A DNA stretch of 64,000 nt from Candidatus Endomicrobiellum porotermitis. Lineage in GTDB: Bacteria; Elusimicrobiota; Endomicrobiia; Endomicrobiales; Endomicrobiaceae. The stretch covers positions 1 through 64,000 of the forward strand of contig JAITQE010000016.1 of assembly GCA_031289055.1 (NCBI GenBank). The letters are read 5' to 3'. Under the pieces are notes generated by a model. That model saw only the letters and a list, made by a program, of their open reading frames with translations, was not told the DNA's origin and ran no database searches. Position 1 is the stretch's first letter. Every line of letters begins with the position of its first letter. Positions 29,279 through 37,291 of the stretch are shown here, piece by piece. Made by a program: the position numbers and the translations under genes.

Positions 29279-29677
29279 ATGAACTCATTAAAATTGAGAA
29301 TCGCTTACGCCGATACGGACCAAATGGGAATGGTTTATTATGCGAATTATTTAACGTTCTTTGAGCTAGGACGCACAGAGCTTCTCAGAGAGACAGGTCT
29401 TGAATATAAAGCAATAGAAGAACGCGGTTTTTATTTCCCTGTTATACACGCTGAGTGCAAATACTTAGCTCCCGCAAAATACGACGACATTATAGAAATA
29501 GAAACTAAGCTGTCAGAAATAACCGCAGCAAGCATAACTTGTTCCTACGAGGTAAAATGCGACGGAAAACTCTTAGTTTCAGGAAAAACAAAACACTATT
29601 TTGTAAATAAAGATTTAAAGCCTGTCCGGTTTCCAAAAGACATAAAAGAACTATTGGAAAAGAATCTTGAAAAATAA
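29279..29677 (+). CDS. YbgC-type acyl-CoA thioesterase (hotdog fold)
   Basis: The 132-residue hotdog-fold protein has the 4-hydroxybenzoyl-CoA thioesterase signature YADTDQMGMVYYANYLTFFE, including the catalytic aspartate in DTDQMG, and FELGRTELLRE. It hydrolyses short-chain or phospholipid-related acyl-CoA/ACP thioesters in the cytoplasm. It begins a plus-strand run with tadA, which overlaps it by 11 bases if a TTG start is used. Confidence 0.9.
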   Translation: MNSLKLRIAYADTDQMGMVYYANYLTFFELGRTELLRETGLEYKAIEERGFYFPVIHAECKYLAPAKYDDIIEIETKLSEITAASITCSYEVKCDGKLLVSGKTKHYFVNKDLKPVRFPKDIKELLEKNLEK

Positions 29678-30146
29678 ACAATTCAAAGATGCTTCTTACT
29701 TCATGTCTCAGGCTTTAAAGGAAGCCCAAAAAGCTTATGAACGTGGCGAAGTTCCGGTAGGAGCGGTTATAACTTTTGATAATGAGATAATTTCCCGAGG
29801 ATTTAATAAATGTATTATGCTGTCCGATCCCACAGCTCACGCGGAAATTATTGCTCTTCGCAAAGCCTCTAAAAAATTAAAGAACTATCGTTTGAACGAT
29901 TGCCGTATATATGTTACAATTGAACCCTGCCCGATGTGCGCAGGCGCTCTTGTAAACGCAAGAATAAAAAAAATTATTTTTGGCTCATACGACGTAAAAT
30001 CCGGAGCTTGCAAAAGCGTATTTGAAATAATAAACAATAAAAAACTCAATCATCAGATAGAGTTTGCCGGCGAAAAAAAAGAATATTTAAGCGCAGAATG
30101 CGCCGGAATAATTAAAAAGTTTTTCAAAGAAAAACGTAAAAAATAA
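29667..30146 (+). CDS. tadA: tRNA adenosine(34) deaminase TadA
   Basis: TadA converts A34 to inosine in tRNA-Arg(ACG). The zinc deaminase site is visible as H58-A-E60 in PTAHAEIIALR and C88-x2-C91 in EPCPMCAGALVNARI. The frame opens with TTG at 29667, giving 159 residues; an ATG at 29703 gives 147 residues and starts closer to the usual position, and neither has a strong ribosome site. The stop is only two bases before the mature tmRNA sequence, so the two may share a transcript. Confidence 0.93.
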   Translation: MKNKQFKDASYFMSQALKEAQKAYERGEVPVGAVITFDNEIISRGFNKCIMLSDPTAHAEIIALRKASKKLKNYRLNDCRIYVTIEPCPMCAGALVNARIKKIIFGSYDVKSGACKSVFEIINNKKLNHQIEFAGEKKEYLSAECAGIIKKFFKEKRKK

Positions 30147-30148
30147 AC

Positions 30149-30536
30149 GGGGGTGAACAGGATTCGACGGGAGTGGCAGAGGTAATGACAGCAGGCCGGA
30201 GTTGGTCGATGGCTCCGCAAAAATCGACTGAAAAATAAACAACAAAACTGTTGTTCCTACGCACAACGTTAACTCCTTTATGGGCTTTGGCGTTTTGCCG
30301 ATAGCTGTTTAAGGCGGCTTCGTTTTGCTCTAAACACCTGCTATAGGGATAAAACGACAAGAGCAGGTTAGTTTTAAGCGGCTTGCGTCGTCAGTTTAAA
30401 ATGAAATCAAACGGCGCTGGTTTATAACGTAGTACCGTCCGATTACGGCGTTATAAACGAGATAAATTTTCGGACTAAGCCTGTAGCGGTCTTACTAAAA
30501 CATTTTCGGACGCGGGTTCAATTCCCGCCACCTCCA
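30149..30536 (+). ncRNA. ssrA: tmRNA (ssrA)
   Basis: The 5' end GGGGGTGAACAGGATTCGAC and the 3' end with GGGTTCAATTCCCGCC and CACCTCC form the tRNA-like half (acceptor GGGGGTG/CACCTCC). A first pseudoknot is visible: CGGAG pairs with CTCCG, and GTCGAT with ATCGAC. Aligning the stretch after the pseudoknot with E. coli tmRNA puts the resume codon at AAC 30241. That frame runs 23 codons, starting NKTVV and ending LPIAV, to a TAA at 30310-30312. The tag is longer than usual and does not end in ALAA. CCA is not encoded. The RNA rescues stalled ribosomes and tags their products for proteolysis. Confidence 0.95.
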
Positions 30537-30661
30537 TCTTATTTAACGATGATTAAACGGTAGGAAATAATTCAGCGAATTAGTTTGCTTTAGAGCAGCT
30601 AATTGAAGAAAAAGAAAGAATAAAACTCAGCATAAAGCTGGATATTTTTTTAATTTTCCGT

Positions 30662-30667
30662 TATAAT
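30662..30667 (+). promoter_or_regulatory. -10 box upstream of tRNA-Gln
   Basis: A perfect TATAAT at 30662-30667 lies 24 bases before tRNA-Gln; no good -35 is seen. Just before it, CAGC-ATAAA-GCTG with a T run (about 30628-30651) may terminate the tmRNA transcript. Confidence 0.4.
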
Positions 30668-30690
30668 TTCATCTCTAATAGTCAATTAAT

Positions 30691-30766
30691 TGCCCGATGG
30701 TGTAATTGGTAACACGTCTGCCTCTGGAGCAGAAGTCTCCTGGTTCGAGTCCAGGTCGGGCAGCCA
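30691..30766 (+). tRNA. tRNA-Gln (anticodon CTG), CCA encoded
   Basis: The plus strand folds with acceptor stem TGCCCGA/TCGGGCA, anticodon stem TCTGC/GCAGA around CTCTGGA, and T arm GGTTCGAGTCC. The anticodon CTG reads glutamine. Unlike the other tRNAs here a CCA end is present in the DNA. A transposase scrap follows within ten bases. Confidence 0.95.
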
Positions 30767-30767
30767 A

Positions 30768-30862
30768 TTCAAAGTATTGACAATAATAGACGCATATACG
30801 AGAAAAAGCGTTGCGCTTGAAGTTGACGCGTTAATAAACGGAGCAAAAACAAGTTTACCCCC
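30768..30862 (+). mobile_element. Scrap of an IS3-type transposase integrase core
   Basis: The translation FKVLTIIDAYTRKSVALEV followed by DALINGAKT matches the start of the rve integrase core of IS3-family OrfB proteins (pattern L.IIDEYTRE.LA.EVD.S..G), including the first catalytic Asp in IID. Only about 30 codons remain, flanked by stops. It abuts the 3' end of tRNA-Gln. Confidence 0.6.
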
Positions 30863-31577
30863 CCCTAATAAGTTTTTAAGACAACAGTCTTTTTTGACAT
30901 CTTTACAAACCGATTGCGCTAACTTATATATTGGCTTATGTGAGGGAAGGTCAATAATATAAATACCTTAAAATTTGATCCACTTTTAAATAATAATAAT
31001 AATAAAGGAAAGAAGAGTGAGCTTGAACCCATTTGACTATAATATAAAGTTACTAGCAGACAAATATTTAATTGAAATTGAAAACTTATTTTCAGAAGAT
31101 AAAGCAGATGTTTTGTTTTATTTTGGATATATAGCTAAACTATTTGAAACAAAATTTAGAATTGTTGTTGAAGCATTTTATCAAAGACTATATATAACAT
31201 ACACAAACTTCATTCACACAAGGTTATATATATAAACTATAAAATATTGAGGAAATTATGAAAAAAAAGAAAATATTATTGATTTTAATCAAATAATTGC
31301 TTCAAATCCTAGTATAGATATGAAAAAAATAAAGCCTTATATACGTAAAGAAGAATATATTATTGGCTCGACAGAAAAAATTGATATGCAAGGATCTAAA
31401 GGTTTTTGTTGTTTTGAAACAAAAGGTTTTTTGAATAATAAAAAGTATTGAAAATCACAGCTGTTTTAATAATCAAAGCTAGCTATTTTTTCTAAATGTT
31501 TGCCAATTTTAATTCCTCTCATTCAAATCTAGAAATCCAATTTAAATTCTTTTGTTCTTATCTTGTTTATATAACAA
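30863..31577 (+). other. Decayed AT-rich region with coding fragments
   Basis: Two plus-strand fragments look protein-like. At 31017-31235 a GTG-start frame with a purine-rich ribosome site gives 72 residues (MSLNPFDYNIKLLADKY, then IENLFSEDKADVLFYFGYI) that fade into low complexity. At about 31251-31451 another frame reads ENIIDFNQIIASNPSIDMK and then KIKPYIRKEEYIIGSTEKI. Neither is recognised. The first could be the N-terminus of a Clp-fold serine-protease-like protein, but that is a guess. I read the stretch as gene remains. Confidence 0.4.
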
Positions 31578-32654
31578 TTATTTGACATATTCGTTTAGAG
31601 GTTTTACTCTGTATTGAGGCGTTGGCATTTTATCAGTAGTCACATATCCCGAATTGGCATTTATAACGTCAGGAATTCTTCCTACTATCGTCGCGCAAGT
31701 AAGCTCTACAGTGGCGGGTCTGTTAATTAAGACTTCCGTATTAGGCTCACCCTGTAATATCCAATCGTTTTGGTCAAATTCTTCAGGAGCGTAGACCTTG
31801 CCTATACATTCGGATTCTATTGTTATTCCCTCTTTTGTTTCTGTCGTAACAACCGCAGACATTCCAGTTGCGTTTCCGGCTTTTACCGTCATTTTAAGGG
31901 TTGAACTTTTTAAATCTTCACTATATGTTTGAGGAACAGTTTTTTGAGTTTGTCTTGTTACCGTAAGCCCAAGTTTATCGCAGAGCCAACCGTTGACATT
32001 CCACATGTACGACGGCAGATATTTTCCAGAATCTATAATCTTTTTTCTTTCTTCGTCGCTTACTTTATCTACAGAAGCAATTTTCTTGTCAAAAGTTTCC
32101 AAATCCAATCCCGCCCCATGCGCTTCTGCCAAAGCTATGCCGTAGTCTTCAACATTGTAACTTGATTTGCCTTTGATTTTTTTTATTGTCTGAGTAGAGC
32201 CAGATAAAACAGTTATAAGATTACCCCAGAAAACATCCTGGTATCCTGAACCGCAAATAGTACAATTGTTTTTCTTGGCAAAAGAATCTATTTCAGAAGT
32301 TAAAGATGGAGATGAATTTTGAGGATAAAACGCTTCTTCGCAAGTTGAAATTGCATTAACGCCTGTTTTAGCGCATGTTAAAAATGCTTCTTTTAAATCC
32401 TGCATGAGGCTCATTGTGGTAACTATGCAAATGTCAGGCTTATCCGCTTTAAAAATATCTTCCGATTCTTTGGCGCCTTTTATTATAACGCCTTTTTTAC
32501 CGCCGCCTATAATATCGCCTATATCTTTGCCTATAACTTCAGGACGTACGTCAAATGCGGCAACTATTTCCCCGCCTTTCTCGTATACATACCTCATTGC
32601 GTAAACCGACATCTTACCGCATCCATACTGAGCAACTTTTACTTTCCTGTCCAT
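31578..32654 (-). CDS. DapB-fold NAD(P)-dependent dehydrogenase, 2,4-diaminopentanoate dehydrogenase-like
   Basis: The 358-residue protein has an N-terminal Rossmann segment (KVKVAQYGCGKMSVYAMRYV) and the dihydrodipicolinate-reductase-like core of the amine dehydrogenase group that includes 2,4-diaminopentanoate dehydrogenase (CICVTT-like DICIVTTMSLM; STCEEAFYP; GSGYQDVFWGNL). It is longer than DapB and lacks that enzyme's lysine-pathway context. In ornithine-fermenting anaerobes the relative oxidatively deaminates 2,4-diaminopentanoate. No other ornithine-fermentation gene is nearby. It is intact within a decayed area, which suggests selection. Confidence 0.75.
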   Translation of the reverse strand: MDRKVKVAQYGCGKMSVYAMRYVYEKGGEIVAAFDVRPEVIGKDIGDIIGGGKKGVIIKGAKESEDIFKADKPDICIVTTMSLMQDLKEAFLTCAKTGVNAISTCEEAFYPQNSSPSLTSEIDSFAKKNNCTICGSGYQDVFWGNLITVLSGSTQTIKKIKGKSSYNVEDYGIALAEAHGAGLDLETFDKKIASVDKVSDEERKKIIDSGKYLPSYMWNVNGWLCDKLGLTVTRQTQKTVPQTYSEDLKSSTLKMTVKAGNATGMSAVVTTETKEGITIESECIGKVYAPEEFDQNDWILQGEPNTEVLINRPATVELTCATIVGRIPDVINANSGYVTTDKMPTPQYRVKPLNEYVK

Positions 32655-33109
32655 AAAAGCCTCCTTTTGCCCTATTAATATGATAGAAAATAGTTTACAC
32701 CCTCTTTTTCTTATTATATAATATTTATATAATATTATATAATATCTTTAAGATTAAGTTTTACAAATTATTTACGTTTAAACTTATGTGCAGGCTAACT
32801 ATAGCGCTAGAATAACTGCATGAAAAGCTTCACGGTTATATTCATTATTTTATGCGTTTTAATTTCACAGTCTTGCGGCAAAAATTCAAATGGAAGAGAC
32901 AACCGTTAACCCTGCAAAAATACGCTTTCGCGTTGAAAGTTGCGCAAATCTTAGAAAACCTTGCGAAGCCTTATCGCGGCGTAATTTGATATTCTTTCTT
33001 GCGGCGTTAACCGTCAATCAAAACTTGTTTACTTTTGAAGGACGTATTGGCAGCGGCGATAACGATAATGCTCTATTCAACAGATATTAAATATCATCTA
33101 TTAACCTTA
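32655..33109. other. Intergenic region with a tiny lipoprotein-like ORF
   Basis: The first part is almost pure A/T around 32713-32752 with several TATAAT-like boxes, perhaps promoters for the dehydrogenase gene. At 32820-32909 a 29-codon plus-strand ORF (MKSFTVIFIILCVLISQSCG) has a lipoprotein signal with lipobox ISQSC and then stops, either a truncated lipoprotein gene or an entericidin-like peptide. The rest to the HU promoter shows nothing recognisable. Confidence 0.4.
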
Positions 33110-33138
33110 TTGACATCATTGGTAAAATTTATTATAAA
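33110..33138 (+). promoter_or_regulatory. Promoter of the HU gene
   Basis: A perfect TTGACA (33110-33115), a 17-base spacer and TATAAA (33133-33138) precede the HU gene, leaving a leader of about 55 bases with a GGAGG ribosome site. Confidence 0.7.
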
Positions 33139-33199
33139 AAGAATACGTTTTGAAAAATAGATTCTTTTTTGTATTCACTTTTGCGGAGGTATCAAGCTG

Positions 33200-33469
33200 A
33201 TGAAAAAACCTGATGTAATTAAACAGGTTGCCAATGTTTCGGGATTAACGCAAGGAGACGCAAATAAAGCAATAAAATCTTTGGTTAAAGTTATACAAAC
33301 GACATTAAAAAACGACGGCGTAATATCCTTGTCAGGACTAGGATCTTTTAGAACCAAATCTCGCAAAGCAAGACAAGGCAGAAATCCAAAAACCGGAGAA
33401 ATTATCCCTATTCCGCCGGGAAAGAAAGTTTCGTTTAAACCTACGACAACGCTGAGGAAAATAATATAA
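33200..33469 (+). CDS. HU-family DNA-binding protein
   Basis: The 89-residue histone-like protein has the HU/IHF fold signature: an N-terminal helix pair (VIKQVANVSGLTQGDANKAIK), then ISLSGLGSFRTKSRKARQGRNPKTGE, with the DNA-bending arm (GRNPKTGEIIPIPP) and the end KVSFKPT. It binds and bends DNA and compacts the chromosome. It has a consensus promoter and a GGAGG ribosome site. It is followed by the aminotransferase gene after 14 bases. Confidence 0.95.
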   Translation: MKKPDVIKQVANVSGLTQGDANKAIKSLVKVIQTTLKNDGVISLSGLGSFRTKSRKARQGRNPKTGEIIPIPPGKKVSFKPTTTLRKII

Positions 33470-33483
33470 CTTGAGCAACTCAC

Positions 33484-34680
33484 ATGATAAATATAGAACC
33501 GTCTAAAAATCTGTCAAAATTGCCGCCATATCTTTTTACAAAAATAAATCAAATAAAAAAAGAAGCCTACGATAAAAATCTTGACGTTATAGATTTGGGT
33601 ATGGGAAATCCCGATTTACCCACGCCTCGCCATATAGTAGATAGATTGTGCGACACAGTAAAACACCACAAAAACACACATAAATATCCTCAAGCTAAAG
33701 GCATGCCTAAGTTCAGAAAAACGATAACGGAGTGGATGTCCAGACGTTTTGGAGTGGAACTTGATTCCGAAAACGAAATTTTAACGCTTATAGGATCTAA
33801 AGAGGGAATAGCGCACTTGTGCATGTCTTATTTAAATCCCGGAGATTTAGTTTTAGCGGGCGATCCGGCTTATCCTGTGCATTTTAACGGCGCGGTTTTA
33901 GCCGGCGGAAAAATCTATTCAATGCCTTTGCTTGAGAAAAATAATTACTTGCCTGACTTTGCGAAAATCCCCGAGAAAACGGCTCAAAAAGCCAAAATAA
34001 TGTTTTTAAATTATCCCAACAACCCTACAACGGCTGTTGTTGAAGACAATAACTTTTGGAAAGAGGCTATAAAATTTTGCAAAAAATATAATATTCTGCT
34101 TATATCAGACAACGCATACTCGGAATTAACTTTCGGCAATTATTGCGCTCCTTCAATTTTTGAGTTCTCTGGAGCAAAAGACGTAGCTCTGGAATTTCAT
34201 TCGTTTTCAAAAACTTTTAATATGGCTGGCTGGAGGCTTGGTTGGGTTTGCGGAGCAAAAAAACTACTGTACCCGTTGGAAAAGTTTAAATCCTTTTTAG
34301 ATTACGGTTCTCCGTCTTTTATGCAGCTTGCGGGAGTAGCAGCGTTGAATGGTCCGCAAGATTGCGTTAGAGAGCTGTCAAGCATTTACGAAAGAAGAAT
34401 GAAGAAGATGATTCACGGTCTTCAAAAACTGGGGTGGAAAGCAAAAGAAACAAAAGGGACTATGTATATATGGGTCAGGCTTCCAGATTATTTGACTAAA
34501 GAAGGCTCTCTCTCACTAGCAGAAAGACTTGTAAAAGAAACAGGCGTTGTTGTTTCTCCGGGAGTAGGTTTTGGCAAACATGGCGAAGGATACGTGAGAA
34601 TGTCTCTAGTAACGCACGACAAAAGATTTCACGACGCTCTTCTTAGAATTGGCAAATTTACAAAAGCCGCAATGAAATAA
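33484..34680 (+). CDS. Class I/II aminotransferase (AlaC/aspartate aminotransferase-like)
   Basis: The 398-residue PLP enzyme of fold type I has DVIDLGMGNPDLPTP at the N-terminus, the substrate loop NYPNNPTTAV, and the PLP lysine in EFHSFSKTFNMAGWRLGW. The C-terminal arginine region is VVVSPGVGFGKHGEGYVRMS. The overall pattern is closest to AlaC-type glutamate-pyruvate or aspartate aminotransferases. It precedes homoserine dehydrogenase by 14 bases, so a role in supplying or using aspartate-family amino acids is plausible. The exact substrate is unresolved. Confidence 0.9.
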   Translation: MINIEPSKNLSKLPPYLFTKINQIKKEAYDKNLDVIDLGMGNPDLPTPRHIVDRLCDTVKHHKNTHKYPQAKGMPKFRKTITEWMSRRFGVELDSENEILTLIGSKEGIAHLCMSYLNPGDLVLAGDPAYPVHFNGAVLAGGKIYSMPLLEKNNYLPDFAKIPEKTAQKAKIMFLNYPNNPTTAVVEDNNFWKEAIKFCKKYNILLISDNAYSELTFGNYCAPSIFEFSGAKDVALEFHSFSKTFNMAGWRLGWVCGAKKLLYPLEKFKSFLDYGSPSFMQLAGVAALNGPQDCVRELSSIYERRMKKMIHGLQKLGWKAKETKGTMYIWVRLPDYLTKEGSLSLAERLVKETGVVVSPGVGFGKHGEGYVRMSLVTHDKRFHDALLRIGKFTKAAMK

Positions 34681-34694
34681 TAAACGAGGCATTT

Positions 34695-35975
34695 ATGAAA
34701 CAATATATTAACGTCGGACTTATAGGTTACGGAACGGTAGGAAAAGGCGTAGTTAAAATTTTGGAAGAAAACAAAAAAATAGCTTTAAGAAAAGTGGGCA
34801 AACCTATTCGCGTAAAATCAATATGCGATTTAAGACCTATAGACAGACCTGAACTTTACGTAAAAAATTTTAGAGACATAATAAAAGATCCGGAAATAGA
34901 CTTAATTGTTGAGCTTATCGGCGGATATGAACCTGCAAGAACAATACTAATAGAAGCTCTTAAAGCCGGCAAAAACGTAGTAACTGCAAACAAAGCTGTT
35001 CTTGCAAAGTATTGGGACCAAATTTTTACAACAGCTCAAGACTCTCAAACGTCAATATACTACGAAGCCTCTGTTGGCGGCGTAATACCCGTAGTCCAAG
35101 GTTTAAGCAAAGGGCTTGCTTCGGAAGAAATTCTTGAAATAAAAGGAATTTTAAACGGCACAACAAACTTTATTTTAAGCGAAATGACAAAAAACGGCAT
35201 AACTTATGAAGATGCTTTGAAAAGCGCGCAAAGCGCGGGGTTTGCCGAAGCGGACCCATCTTTTGACGTTAACGGTATAGATACGGCAAATAAACTCGCA
35301 ATTCTTTCTTCTCTCGCTTGGGGAGGTTGGATAAAGGCAAAAGACATATCCGTCAAAGGCATATCAGATTTGGATATTGAAGACGTTTTAATAACTCAAA
35401 ATTTTGGTTACGACGTAAAGCTTATAGGTTCCGCTGAAAAAACAAAAGACGGAGTGGATCTTTCCGTACAGCCTTGTCTTGTAAATCACGATCATGCGTT
35501 TGCAACGGTTGAAAATGAATATAACGCCGTTATGATTACAGGAAAAGATTCCGACGACGTTCTATTCTACGGCAAAGGAGCTGGACAGCAGCCCGCTGCA
35601 AGCTCCGTAGTGTCGGACATTATAAATCTTTCAAAGTTTATCGTTACAAATACGGCTGGAATTATCCCCGACGTCGTTTATGATAAAAAAATAAAAATTA
35701 AAGTTCTTCCCTCAGGCAAAAGCAAAGCATCTTACTATTTGAGGTTCGCTATTTTGGACAAGCATGTGCTATCAAAGATTTCTGGAATTCTTGGTAAGTT
35801 TAAAGTTTCAATCGCAAGCCTTACCCAGTCTGATATAAGCGACAACGGTTGCGCCCAGATAATTATAATTACGCATAAAACTTGCAGAAAGAATTTGGAA
35901 AAGGCTTTAAAACAAATTAACGCTACGAAGTCTATAGTAAAATCCAAAGTCGTAAAAATTAAAATAGAGATTTAA
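34695..35975 (+). CDS. hom: Homoserine dehydrogenase
   Basis: This NAD(P)-dependent enzyme reduces aspartate semialdehyde to homoserine for threonine and methionine. The 426 residues hold an N-terminal Rossmann motif (VGLIGYGTVGKGVVKIL), the catalytic region GILNGTTNFILSEM and KSAQSAGFAEADPSFDVNG, and a C-terminal ACT domain (YYLRFAILDKHVLSKISGIL) that usually mediates feedback by threonine. It is the third gene in the HU-aminotransferase-hom run. Confidence 0.95.
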   Translation: MKQYINVGLIGYGTVGKGVVKILEENKKIALRKVGKPIRVKSICDLRPIDRPELYVKNFRDIIKDPEIDLIVELIGGYEPARTILIEALKAGKNVVTANKAVLAKYWDQIFTTAQDSQTSIYYEASVGGVIPVVQGLSKGLASEEILEIKGILNGTTNFILSEMTKNGITYEDALKSAQSAGFAEADPSFDVNGIDTANKLAILSSLAWGGWIKAKDISVKGISDLDIEDVLITQNFGYDVKLIGSAEKTKDGVDLSVQPCLVNHDHAFATVENEYNAVMITGKDSDDVLFYGKGAGQQPAASSVVSDIINLSKFIVTNTAGIIPDVVYDKKIKIKVLPSGKSKASYYLRFAILDKHVLSKISGILGKFKVSIASLTQSDISDNGCAQIIIITHKTCRKNLEKALKQINATKSIVKSKVVKIKIEI

Positions 35976-36116
35976 ATAAACCAAAACGGCGTTATTTACC
36001 ACAATGACAAACTTATAATAGGCAAGTCTGCCCTATAGCGTACGGAACAAAGTTTTTGTTTAATGCAGGAAATCATAATTCCTATTCTTTAGCAAATTTT
36101 CCTTTTGCAGTTTTTG

Positions 36117-36162
36117 AAAACTCGGTCAACCGTTATTTCTAATAGGTTGACCGAGTTTTTTA
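36117..36162 (+). terminator. Rho-independent terminator after hom
   Basis: A 13-base perfect stem, AACTCGGTCAACC (36119-36131) with GGTTGACCGAGTT (36145-36157), is followed by Ts. The right arm also contains the -35 box used for bioB. Confidence 0.85.
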
Positions 36163-36175
36163 TATGTTATATAAT
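36147..36175 (+). promoter_or_regulatory. Promoter of bioB, -35 box inside the upstream terminator
   Basis: TTGACC (36147-36152), a 17-base spacer and a perfect TATAAT (36170-36175) precede bioB by 33 bases. The -35 hexamer lies in the 3' arm of the hom terminator hairpin, so termination and initiation signals overlap. Confidence 0.65.
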
Positions 36176-36208
36176 CGTTAATATTAACGTCATAAACGAG
36201 GCTTACAA

Positions 36209-37159
36209 ATGGAAAATCTGATAATTGAAATTTTAAACGGCAAACAAATAAATAAAGACGAGTCGCTTAAGCTTTTTGATTTAGAAATAGAAGATCTATG
36301 TTTTGCGGCGGCAAAAATAAGAAAAAAATATAAGGGCGATAGAGTAAAAGTTTGCTCCATTATAAACGCCAAATCAGGGCAATGCGGCGAAGATTGCAAA
36401 TTCTGCGCTCAGTCGTCTTTTAACAAAACCGACGTAAAAGTCTATCCTCTTCTTGATACAAAAAAAATAAAAGAGATTTCCGAAAAAGCGTTAGAAAACG
36501 TCGGCTGTTTTGGCATTGTTTCAAGCGGGAACGCTTTAAATGGCAATGAGATAGACAAATTATGCGAAATGTTTAAAAAACATAAAAAATCGTCGCATCT
36601 TGGCGTTTCAATAGGAAGAATATCCGACGAAAGCTTTCGCAAACTTAAAGAAGCCGGCATAAAAAAAATGCACCACAATCTTGAGACTTCTGCTAATTTT
36701 TATCCAAATATATGCTCTACGCATAACTATCAAGAGAGAATAGACACATTAAAAAGAGCAAAAAATTTTGGTTTTGAGCTTTGCTCGGGGGGACTGTTCG
36801 GCATAGGGGAAAGCCTAACAGACAGAGTAGATTTGGCGTTTACTCTAAAAGAAATAGGCTCAGACAGCGTCCCTATGAACTTTTTTATGCCGATAAAAGG
36901 CACTGCGCTTGAATATTTGCCCACAATAAAACCTATTGAAATTTTAAAAACCATAGCTGTGTTTAGAATAATATTGCAAACGCCGGATATTATGGTTTGC
37001 GGAGGCAGAGAAGTAAATTTGAGAGATTTACAGTCATGGATATTTCAAGCAGGCGCAAACGGCATGATGACAGGCGGTTACCTTACCACAACCGCTAGAG
37101 ACATTGTTACAGATAAACAAATGGTTAAAGATTTAGGTTTAGAGCTTGAATCCGAATAA
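36209..37159 (+). CDS. bioB: Biotin synthase BioB
   Basis: BioB is a radical SAM enzyme that inserts sulfur into dethiobiotin. The 316-residue protein has the radical SAM cysteines C59, C63 and C66 in SGQCGEDCKFCAQSS, the HHNLETS motif that contributes to the second cluster, and GIGESLTDRVDLAFTLKEI. The Arg ligand region VCGGREVNLRDLQ and the C-terminal TGGYLTT are conserved. bioA, bioD and bioF are not here, so it may act on imported dethiobiotin or with distant genes. Confidence 0.96.
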   Translation: MENLIIEILNGKQINKDESLKLFDLEIEDLCFAAAKIRKKYKGDRVKVCSIINAKSGQCGEDCKFCAQSSFNKTDVKVYPLLDTKKIKEISEKALENVGCFGIVSSGNALNGNEIDKLCEMFKKHKKSSHLGVSIGRISDESFRKLKEAGIKKMHHNLETSANFYPNICSTHNYQERIDTLKRAKNFGFELCSGGLFGIGESLTDRVDLAFTLKEIGSDSVPMNFFMPIKGTALEYLPTIKPIEILKTIAVFRIILQTPDIMVCGGREVNLRDLQSWIFQAGANGMMTGGYLTTTARDIVTDKQMVKDLGLELESE

Positions 37160-37224
37160 TTTATATAATTCAGGTTATTGTTATTCAACAATTAAAACTA
37201 AAGTTTTGCCCGCTGCAAAAATTA

Positions 37225-37253
37225 TTGGTAATACTTTTTCAAAATAGTATAAT
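37225..37253 (+). promoter_or_regulatory. Promoter of the EndoQ-UvrD fusion gene
   Basis: TTGGTA (37225-37230), a 17-base spacer and a perfect TATAAT (37248-37253) precede the ATG by 38 bases. A GAGGA ribosome site follows. Confidence 0.6.
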
Positions 37254-37291
37254 TTCGCTTCCTATTGCCTGAGTTTATCTGAGGATTTTTA

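Noticed and set aside
30124-30360. Minus-strand ORF of 78 codons
   Set aside because: It overlaps the tmRNA and has no protein features.
30690-30962. 90-codon ORF starting in tRNA-Gln
   Set aside because: Its start lies inside the tRNA. Only the middle 30 codons are real, as an IS3-type transposase scrap.
32713-32752. AT-only repeat-like stretch
   Set aside because: Simple composition bias with overlapping TATAAT-like boxes; no real tandem unit.
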